In this document: positions 6,621 through 11,524 of the stretch, one piece after another
How positions within the stretch are numbered: the first letter of the stretch is position 1
Layout: every line of letters starts with the position of its first letter
Source of the DNA: Faecousia sp.
GTDB lineage: Bacteria > Bacillota > Clostridia > Oscillospirales > Oscillospiraceae
Reading direction: 5' to 3'
Length of the DNA: 11,524 nt
Assembly (NCBI GenBank): GCA_029258495.1
Contig: JARHYV010000365.1
Coordinates: forward strand, 1-11,524
Notes under the pieces: model-generated
Seen by the model: the letters and a program-made list of their open reading frames with translations, nothing else
Told to the model about the DNA's origin: nothing
Database searches by the model: none
Position numbers and translations under genes: made by a program

Positions 6621-6661
6621 AAAGCCCCTGCCCCCTGTTCAGAGCGTGGGCAGGGGCTTTT
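6621..6661 (+). terminator. Intra-operon terminator between binding protein and permeases
   Basis: AAAGCCCCTGCCC (6621-6633) pairs perfectly with GGGCAGGGGCTTT (6648-6660), 13 bp, with a run of four T at 6658-6661. The T-run is short, which fits partial read-through into the permease genes, for which I see no promoter of their own. Confidence 0.8.
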
Positions 6662-6672
6662 CTCTGGGTAAG

Positions 6673-6714
6673 AGGTAAAAGTGAAAGGCGAAATCCTGCT
6701 TTCACTTTTCACCT
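6673..6714. repeat. Second inverted repeat in the binding protein-permease gap
   Basis: AGGTAAAAGTGAAAG (6673-6687) pairs with CTTTCACTTTTCACCT (6699-6714), 15 bp with one bulged G and an 11-nt loop. No T-run follows, so it is not a classical terminator. It could be an RNA processing or stabilising hairpin, or a copy of a dispersed palindromic repeat. Confidence 0.6.
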
Positions 6715-6742
6715 TTGCCTCTCAATCGAAAGGAGGATCTCC

Positions 6743-7651
6743 TTGGCTAACCAAAAGGTAACCTACAACAAAAAGACCCGTAAGCTGATGATCCACGAAA
6801 CGGTCACATCTTACCTGTTCCTGCTGCCATTTCTGCTGTTCTTCTTCGGATTTGTCATCTACCCCATGATCATGTGTCTGTTCACCAGCTTTTTCGACTC
6901 TACCATGGGGCGTGAGGACATCTTCATCGGCTTTCAGAACTATTCGGAGCTGTTTCACGATCCCGTTTTCTGGAAGGCTCTGTGGAACACCCTGATCATT
7001 GTGGTGGTGTCGGTGCCCGTCACCTGTGCGTTTTCCCTGTGGGTCGCATCGGCGATCAGCAAGATGCCTGTGGCTGCCACATCCGTCTTCCGCTGCATTT
7101 TCTACCTGCCTGTGGTCACCGGCTCCGTTGCCGTCACCATGGTCTGGAAGTGGATGTTCAATAACTACTACGGCATCTTCAACTACATCGGCACCAGCAC
7201 CGGTCTGATTGAAAACAACATCAACTGGCTTGGCAACGAGCGCTTTGCTCTGGGGTGCATCATCCTGATCCTGCTGACCACCTCCGTGGGACAGCCCATC
7301 GTGCTGTATGTTTCCGCCTTGGACAATGTGGACAAATCCCTTGTAGAGGCAGCCGAGGTAGACGGAGCCACCCAGATGCAGGCATTCTGGAAGATCAAAT
7401 GGCCCCAGATGATGCCCACCACCCTGTATATTCTGGTCATCACCACCATCAACTCCTTCCAGTGCTTTGCACTGATCCAGCTGCTGACCTCCGGCGGCCC
7501 CAATGATTCCACCATGACCATCATGTACTACATCTACTTCAATGCCTTTAAGCATTTCCGATACGGCTACGGCAGCGCAATGGGTGTGGTTCTGGCGATC
7601 ATCATCGCCGTTCTGTCTGCGATCCAGTTTAAGCTGGGTCAGGAAAAGTAA
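6743..7651 (+). CDS. CUT1-type sugar ABC transporter permease, first subunit (MalF-like)
   Basis: A 302-residue inner-membrane protein of the binding-protein-dependent transport family. It begins at a TTG codon: AAAGGAGG (6729-6736) sits 6 nt before it and no in-frame ATG occurs until codon 16, after a basic N-terminus typical of such permeases. Predicted helices lie at about 24-50, 80-105, 118-138, 168-192, 225-245 and 272-295. The EAA loop that docks the ATPase is EAAEVDGATQMQAFWKIKWP at 202-221, with the conserved glycine in DGA. It lies 157 nt after the binding-protein gene, with a terminator between, and 14 nt before the second permease gene. With that partner it would form the membrane channel for the sugar delivered by the lipoprotein. 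Substrate is inferred from context only. Confidence 0.93.
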   Translation: MANQKVTYNKKTRKLMIHETVTSYLFLLPFLLFFFGFVIYPMIMCLFTSFFDSTMGREDIFIGFQNYSELFHDPVFWKALWNTLIIVVVSVPVTCAFSLWVASAISKMPVAATSVFRCIFYLPVVTGSVAVTMVWKWMFNNYYGIFNYIGTSTGLIENNINWLGNERFALGCIILILLTTSVGQPIVLYVSALDNVDKSLVEAAEVDGATQMQAFWKIKWPQMMPTTLYILVITTINSFQCFALIQLLTSGGPNDSTMTIMYYIYFNAFKHFRYGYGSAMGVVLAIIIAVLSAIQFKLGQEK

Positions 7652-7665
7652 GGAGGGCGGATCCA

Positions 7666-8577
7666 ATGAAACAACAACGCCTAACCACCAACACCAGAAA
7701 AGCCGGTGCTTACCAGATTTTCTCCTTCGTCCTTGTGGCGGTCATCGCGATCCTGTTTGCCTTCCCCCTGTACTGGATCCTGACCGGCGCATTCAAGACC
7801 GGACAGGAGATCAATTCCACCACCCCCGTATGGGTGCCCAGTCAATGGGTCAGCGACAACTTTGACCGCCTGATGAGCAAGCGCTCGGCTCCCCTGTTCG
7901 AGATCTCTCTGGGCAAGTTCCTCATTACGGGCCCGGTCGTTCCGGCTGCCATCCGTTGGCTCGTCAACACCGTATTCATGTCCGTTTCCTCCATGCTGCT
8001 GACCTGTCTGACCGCTGCCATGGCAGGCTATGTGCTGGCAAAGAAACGGTTCTGGGGCCGCGGGCTGATCTTCAGCCTGATCGTGTGCGCCATGGCTCTG
8101 CCCAAGCAGGTCATCCTCATCCCTCTGGTTCGGGAAATGAACGCACTAAATCTCTACGACTCCATCTGGGCCGTCATCTTCCCCATTGTGGGCTGGCCCT
8201 TCGGCGTGTTCCTGCTGAAACAGTTTGCAGAGGGCATTCCCACCGAGATGGTGGAGGCCTGCCGCATCGACGGCGCCAGTGAATGGCGCACCTTCACCGA
8301 TGTCATGTTCCCCATGATCAAGCCCGGTGTGGGCGCATGTGCCATCTTCACCTTCATCAATTCCTGGAACGACTATTTCATGCAGCTGATCATGTTGGTT
8401 TCCAACAAAAATCTGACCATTTCTTTGGGTATTGCCACCATGCAGTCGGAAAACTCCACGGATTTCGGTCTTCTGATGGCAGGCTCTGCGCTTGCATCCG
8501 TTCCCATCATCATCGTGTTCCTCATCTTCCAGAAATACTTCACAAAGGGCATCACCATGGGTGCTGTCAAGGGTTAA
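7666..8577 (+). CDS. CUT1-type sugar ABC transporter permease, second subunit (MalG-like)
   Basis: A 303-residue inner-membrane protein with the MalG-like pattern: first helix at about 16-42 followed by the characteristic LTGAFKTGQEI segment (39-49), helices at about 98-122, 134-154, 163-184, 222-245 and 272-290, and the EAA loop EMVEACRIDGASEWRTFTDV at 194-213 with its conserved glycine. The C-terminal YFTKGITMGAVKG ending (291-303) is typical of the MalG/LacG-type subunits of this transporter class. AAGGAGG overlaps the stop of the first permease and is 9 nt before the ATG. No ATP-binding subunit is encoded in the window, as is common for Firmicutes CUT1 systems that share one multitask ATPase (MsmK/MsiK type). 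The nanA gene starts 16 nt after its stop codon. Confidence 0.93.
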   Translation: MKQQRLTTNTRKAGAYQIFSFVLVAVIAILFAFPLYWILTGAFKTGQEINSTTPVWVPSQWVSDNFDRLMSKRSAPLFEISLGKFLITGPVVPAAIRWLVNTVFMSVSSMLLTCLTAAMAGYVLAKKRFWGRGLIFSLIVCAMALPKQVILIPLVREMNALNLYDSIWAVIFPIVGWPFGVFLLKQFAEGIPTEMVEACRIDGASEWRTFTDVMFPMIKPGVGACAIFTFINSWNDYFMQLIMLVSNKNLTISLGIATMQSENSTDFGLLMAGSALASVPIIIVFLIFQKYFTKGITMGAVKG

Positions 8578-8592
8578 AAGGAGCGTATCATT

Positions 8593-9504
8593 ATGAACGA
8601 AAGACTCAGTAAATATCAGGGCATCTTCCCCGCCTTCTATGCCTGCTATGCAGAAGACGGCAGCATCAGCCCCCAGCGTGTAGAGGCATTCACCGAGTAT
8701 CTGGTGGAAAAAGGCGTGAACGGTGTGTATGTGGGCGGCTCCTCCGGCGAGTGCATCTACCACAGCGTCGCCGAGCGCAAGCTGGTACTGGAGCATGTGG
8801 TCAAGGCTGCCAAGGGTCGTCTGGTCATCATCGCCCATGTGGCCTGCAACAACACCGCCGACTCCATGGAGCTTGCCGCCCATGCAGAAAGTCTGGGCGT
8901 GGATGCCATTGCCGCCATTCCTCCCATCTACTTCCATCTGCCTGCACATGCCGTGGCAAAGTACTGGAACGACATCTCCTCTGCCGCACCCAACACGGAC
9001 TTCGTCATCTACAACATCCCTCAGCTGGCAGGTGTCGCTCTGGACAGCAGCCTGCTGAAGACCATGCTGAAAAACCCCAGAGTCATCGGTGTGAAGAACT
9101 CCTCCATGCCGGTGCAGGACATCGAAACCTGGCGCGCCGAAGGCTGCATCGTCTTCAACGGCCCGGATGAGCAGCTGCTGTCCGGTCTGGTGGCAGGTGC
9201 CGTGGGCGGCATCGGCGGCACCTATGCCGCAATGCCCGAGCTGTATATCAAGATCTATCAGCTGTTCCAAGAGGGCAGGATCGCCGAGGCACGGCAGGTT
9301 CAGGACGCATGCCTGCAAATCATTTTTGCCCTGTGCGGCTGCAAGGGCAACATGTATGCCGTCATCAAGGCCTGCATCCGCAAAATGGGCGGGCCCGACA
9401 TCGGCGGTGTCCGCGCTCCTCTGTACGATCTGGTTCCCGAGGATCTGGCACAGGTAGACAAGTGCGTGGAGATGATCCGGGCTGCAAACGAAAAATTTCT
9501 GTAA
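8593..9504 (+). CDS. nanA: N-acetylneuraminate lyase (DHDPS/NAL family)
   Basis: A 303-residue class I aldolase of the DapA/NanA superfamily with the usual (beta/alpha)8 length. It would cleave Neu5Ac to ManNAc and pyruvate in the cytoplasm. Residues visible are GGSSGE at 48-53 for the pyruvate carboxylate, Tyr140 in YNIP, the Schiff-base Lys168 in GVKNSS, and GPDE at 190-193. The GxDE motif is the mark that separates sialate lyases from dihydrodipicolinate synthases. GGIGGT at 205-210 has Gly where E. coli NanA has Ser208, a substitution I regard as compatible with activity. Start: AAAGGAG lies 9 nt before the ATG and just after the permease stop. Other pyruvate aldolases of the superfamily are possible but less likely given the GxDE motif and the AGE gene nearby. 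It ends the transporter unit. Confidence 0.92.
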   Translation: MNERLSKYQGIFPAFYACYAEDGSISPQRVEAFTEYLVEKGVNGVYVGGSSGECIYHSVAERKLVLEHVVKAAKGRLVIIAHVACNNTADSMELAAHAESLGVDAIAAIPPIYFHLPAHAVAKYWNDISSAAPNTDFVIYNIPQLAGVALDSSLLKTMLKNPRVIGVKNSSMPVQDIETWRAEGCIVFNGPDEQLLSGLVAGAVGGIGGTYAAMPELYIKIYQLFQEGRIAEARQVQDACLQIIFALCGCKGNMYAVIKACIRKMGGPDIGGVRAPLYDLVPEDLAQVDKCVEMIRAANEKFL

Positions 9505-9519
9505 TTACAGATGAAACAG

Positions 9520-9555
9520 GCCTCCATTATCCTTGTGATAATGGAGGCTTTTTTT
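9520..9555 (+). terminator. Rho-independent terminator after nanA
   Basis: GCCTCCATTATC (9520-9531) and GATAATGGAGGC (9537-9548) form a perfect 12-bp stem with a 5-nt loop, followed by seven T. It starts 16 nt after the nanA stop and closes the transporter unit. Confidence 0.95.
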
Positions 9556-9567
9556 ACAAAATTCTCA

Positions 9568-9596
9568 TTGCAAACGCGGTTGCACCATATTATAAT
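9568..9596 (+). promoter_or_regulatory. Predicted promoter of the ECF S-component gene
   Basis: TTGCAA (9568-9573) and a perfect TATAAT (9591-9596) are spaced by 17 nt. Together with the strong terminator just upstream, this shows the next gene is a separate unit with a leader of about 27 nt. Confidence 0.75.
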
Positions 9597-9629
9597 GGAC
9601 ACAGAAATTTGGAAAGCGAGGTCTTACCT

Positions 9630-10145
9630 ATGAACAATAAAACCCGTTGGATCACGCAGACTGCCGTATTGACTGCGCTGCTGATCGTGCTGCAAGCCGC
9701 CACTGCCCCTGCCGGTCAGTTGGTCACCGGCTCTGCCGTCAATGCAGTTTTGGCCATTGCCGCCATTCTGGGCGGTCTTTCCTGCGGACTCACCGTAGCG
9801 ATCCTGTCCCCCTTCTGCGCCTTTCTGCTGGGTATCGGCCCGCAGATCATCGCCATCGTCCCTGCCATCGCCATTGGCAACTGTGTCTATGTGGTGCTGC
9901 TTGCCCTGCTGAGCAAGGAGTCCGTCGTCAGCCGGGTGGTCGCTTGGCTGGCCGCCTCCGGCGCAAAGGCCTTGACGCTGTATCTTGTGGTCGTGCAGCT
10001 GCTGTGCCGTGTGCTGCCCCTCAAGCCGCCTCAGATCGAGAAATTCACCGCAATGTTCTCGCTGCCTCAGCTGGTGACCGCCCTCATCGGCGGTGCCGTC
10101 GCAATGCTGATGGTCCCCCTGCTGAAGAAAGCAATTAAAAAGTAA
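9630..10145 (+). CDS. ECF transporter S component-like membrane protein
   Basis: This 171-residue hydrophobic protein begins MNNKTRWITQTAVLTALLIV, the basic start plus first helix seen in ECF-type (energy-coupling factor) substrate-binding subunits. The AxxxA-like spacing in TAVLTALL resembles the helix 1 motif that contacts the T component. Five or six helices follow (about 8-25, 38-58, 60-72, 74-95, 103-128, 147-165), and the size fits the family (160-200). I chose the ATG at 9630 because GAGGT lies 7 nt before it and a promoter precedes it; the open frame runs back into nanA but that part would be spurious. S components bind vitamins, metals or other small molecules and share an EcfA/A'/T module encoded elsewhere. 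The substrate is not evident, and a link to sialic acid is unproven because the gene is transcribed separately. Confidence 0.75.
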   Translation: MNNKTRWITQTAVLTALLIVLQAATAPAGQLVTGSAVNAVLAIAAILGGLSCGLTVAILSPFCAFLLGIGPQIIAIVPAIAIGNCVYVVLLALLSKESVVSRVVAWLAASGAKALTLYLVVVQLLCRVLPLKPPQIEKFTAMFSLPQLVTALIGGAVAMLMVPLLKKAIKK

Positions 10146-10158
10146 ATCGACCCAAAAA

Positions 10159-10182
10159 GGAACACCCTTCGGGGTGTTTCTT
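10159..10182 (+). terminator. Rho-independent terminator after the S-component gene
   Basis: AACACCC (10161-10167) and GGGTGTT (10172-10178) close a TTCG tetraloop, extended by two weaker pairs, and are followed by a T-rich TTTCTT stretch. The UUCG loop makes this short stem unusually stable. Confidence 0.85.
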
Positions 10183-10185
10183 CAT

Positions 10186-10199
10186 AATTCTAAAGAATT
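10186..10199. repeat. Short palindrome in the AT-rich spacer
   Basis: AATTCT (10186-10191) and AGAATT (10194-10199) are perfect arms around AA. It opens an AT-rich stretch (10183-10340) between the chromosomal-looking genes and the recombinase remnant. It may be a chance palindrome or part of an old element end. Confidence 0.25.
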
Positions 10200-10237
10200 T
10201 GTTTTATTTTTATTCATATCAAATTCAAAATTCAATT

Positions 10238-10303
10238 TTATGATCTAGGTGTAAGGTTGATACGGAAGCCGTAATCCAAATCACACTTTACAAGTTTGTT
10301 CAT
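10238..10303 (-). CDS. Possible 21-residue peptide gene
   Basis: On the minus strand an ATG at 10303 opens 21 codons to a TAA at 10240-10238. The peptide begins MNKLVKCDLDYGF and ends in a Pro-Arg-Ser. AGGAAG lies 5 nt and GAGAGG 12 nt before the ATG, within a purine-rich stretch. It has one Cys, no hydrophobic signal and no obvious family. It lies downstream of the recombinase remnant, beyond two terminators, and I see no good promoter. A leader peptide, a decayed gene end or chance are all open. Confidence 0.3.
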   Translation of the reverse strand: MNKLVKCDLDYGFRINLTPRS

Positions 10304-10344
10304 TGAATCTTCCTACCTCTCTCTTTTTATTCGTTTTATGCTTG

Positions 10345-10374
10345 AAAGGGCGCTCTGATCTCAGGGCGCCTTTT
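10345..10374. terminator. Terminator-like hairpin
   Basis: AAAG pairs with CTTT, GCGC with GCGC and CTGA with TCAG around a tiny loop, with one bulged G and a wobble pair, followed on the plus strand by TTTT (10371-10374). On the minus strand the same hairpin ends in CTTTC, so it may be mainly a plus-strand terminator or a weak bidirectional one. Confidence 0.6.
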
Positions 10375-10388
10375 CTCATGTAAAAAAT

Positions 10389-10416
10389 GCCCGGAGGACG
10401 CATCCTCCGGGCTTTT
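10389..10416. terminator. Bidirectional terminator downstream of the recombinase remnant
   Basis: GCCCGGAGGA (10389-10398) and TCCTCCGGGC (10403-10412) form a perfect 10-bp stem with a CGCA loop. Four T follow on the plus strand, and on the minus strand the stem is followed by an A and six T. It lies 9 nt past the recombinase stop codon, so it should end that transcript. Confidence 0.9.
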
Positions 10417-10424
10417 CGCTGCAA

Positions 10425-11456
10425 TTACTGCAGACCCTGCTCGTAAGCCTCAACCATCTTCTTAAACGTGTGACCCGTACGACTTCTGAGGTTTTGCAGG
10501 TATTTGTCTGTCACCTCACCAGTGAATAGCTTGATCTGCAAATGGAGTGTATCCTCTCCCTCCGGTGTGGCAATGATCTTATCAATATATTTCTCCACGA
10601 ACTCCTTGTTGATCACACCCTCTGACGCATCCTTCTGGGCCTTTAGGAGACAGTTCCGGATTGTGTCGATCTGCTTTTTGAAATCAGCGGCATTGTCCCG
10701 CTGTGCTGTCAGCTCCTCCAGCTCCTTCTGAGCAGCCTCCAGCTCCTGCGTACACGCCTTGTTCATGGCCAGAAAATCCTTGTCAGAGAGTTCTCCCAGA
10801 GCGTTGAACATCAGCAGTTTCTGTTTCTTTTTTTCCGTGGTTGCGATCATATTCTCTAGGGCCACCATCCGCTTGCCCAAGTCATCCCGATCGTGCAGAG
10901 TCTTGTACATTTCGATATACTCTTCGATCAGCGTTTCCACCTGAGGCTGTGCCTCCTGAAGAACCTCCAACAGCAGCGGTTTCAGCTCTGATTCATAGAC
11001 GGCAAAGGACTCGCAGGAATCGGCACCGTTTTTGATTTTGCCAGAGCAAACCCACTTGCTGTTTTTGTTCCCCTGACGATCCACGGAATCTCTGCGGTAA
11101 TAAGCCGTTCCGCAATGGGCACAGTAAAGCTTCCCGGTTAGCAGATTGGCGTGGTTACAAATCCCCTGCCGGTTCTTCACATCCTCACTGCGCTTCTTCA
11201 GCACCTTGTTGGCAGTATCCCAAAGCTCTTCCGAAATAATCGCCGGGACGATCTCTCCGGTTTCGTCCTTGAACATGACCCATTCCTCCGGCGGGAGGAC
11301 TTTTTGTTTTTTGGTAAACAAGTCTACCACGCGTACTTTATTACCTACATAGTATCCCTTGTATTTGGGATTGGAGATCATACCGGACATAATGCTCAGA
11401 CGAAACTCTGAGTCCTCGTCGAAGGTATTGATGTTGTTTATAAGCGGTTTGCGAAC
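10425..11456 (-). pseudogene. Large serine recombinase, N-terminally truncated remnant
   Basis: From its first internal Met (11390) the frame gives 321 residues and matches the C-terminal two thirds of transposon-type large serine recombinases. These show the end of the Recombinase domain (NPKYKGYYVGNKVRVVDLFT near residue 7, then PPEEWV), a zinc ribbon with Cys90, Cys93, Cys115 and Cys126, and a long charged coiled coil at about 150-250. Intact members are roughly 500-550 residues and begin with a resolvase domain carrying the serine nucleophile and several Arg. That domain is missing: the frame runs back only 22 codons past the Met to an in-frame TAG at 11457-11459, and I see no resolvase motifs in the other frames up to 11524. 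It is therefore probably an inactive remnant of an integrated element, unless the front part lies beyond an insertion outside the window. Confidence 0.72.
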
Positions 11457-11507
11457 CTACTTACCACTCTATCACTGGAGGTTTTCTTTTTCTACGCATA
11501 AGTATAA

Positions 11508-11524
11508 CTTTTGACAATCAAAAG
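11508..11524. repeat. Inverted repeat at the window edge
   Basis: CTTTTGA (11508-11514) and TCAAAAG (11518-11524) are perfect 7-bp arms with a CAA spacer. It may extend beyond the window. It lies about 50 nt upstream of the point where the recombinase frame breaks, so it could belong to the end of another element or to a regulatory site. Confidence 0.3.

Noticed and set aside
5311..6705. A 464-codon open frame antisense to the binding-protein gene
   Set aside because: It mirrors the strongly biased codons of the lipoprotein gene, has no recognisable domain, and runs through the terminator. The plus-strand product has a lipobox and a clear family.
8146..9318. A long antisense frame across the second permease and nanA
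   Set aside because: It crosses two well-supported genes, has no ribosome binding site logic, and its composition is that of a reversed coding frame.
9309..9629. Upstream extension of the S-component gene to an ATG inside nanA
   Set aside because: The extension would overlap nanA, cross its terminator and precede the promoter at 9568-9596. The ATG at 9630 has a ribosome binding site and gives a normal family N-terminus.
1..11524. CRISPR arrays, tRNA or rRNA genes
   Set aside because: No regularly spaced repeats, cloverleaf or rRNA-like segments were seen on either strand.

Overview
The window looks like chromosomal DNA from a low-GC-lineage but moderately GC-rich Gram-positive anaerobe, probably a gut Clostridia/Oscillospiraceae-type bacterium (inference). 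The basis is canonical Firmicutes-style ribosome binding sites (AGGAGG class), AT-rich intergenic regions between GC-rich genes, a 20-residue lipoprotein signal, an RpiR regulator, a DUF624 (YesL-type) membrane protein, an ECF S component and a large serine recombinase of the kind common in clostridial mobile elements. The genus cannot be read from the sequence.

Layout. Positions 1-60 hold the last codons of a YebC/PmpR-family gene, closed by a bidirectional terminator (85-120). A minus-strand unit follows, read from 2045 leftwards: SGNH arylesterase/acetylesterase (1324-1980), DUF624 membrane protein (708-1322) and an unrecognised 165-residue protein (152-649). A divergent regulatory region (about 1981-2169) carries two back-to-back promoters around a dyad. 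To the right lies a plus-strand unit: N-acylglucosamine 2-epimerase (2170-3372), RpiR/SIS regulator (3386-4249) and DUF218/YdcF-like protein (4279-4929), ending in a terminator. A second plus-strand unit has its own promoter and a hairpin at the expected mRNA 5' end. It encodes a sugar-binding lipoprotein (5221-6585), an intra-operon terminator plus a second inverted repeat, two CUT1-type permeases (6743-7651 and 7666-8577) and an N-acetylneuraminate lyase (8593-9504), and it ends in a strong terminator. A separately promoted ECF-type S component (9630-10145) follows. An AT-rich spacer with a possible 21-residue peptide gene, two tail-side terminators and an N-terminally truncated serine recombinase (10425-11456, minus) close the window.

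How the genes work together (inference from families). This is best read as a sialic-acid scavenging locus. The lipoprotein and the two permeases would import Neu5Ac or a derivative. NanA would split it to ManNAc and pyruvate, and the AGE enzyme would convert free ManNAc to GlcNAc. The esterase could remove O-acetyl groups, and the RpiR protein could control all three units. The route is the unphosphorylated one (lyase plus AGE-type epimerase) known from Bacteroides and animals, rather than the NanK/NanE route. An amino-sugar kinase, the transporter ATPase and a sialidase are not in the window and would have to be supplied elsewhere.
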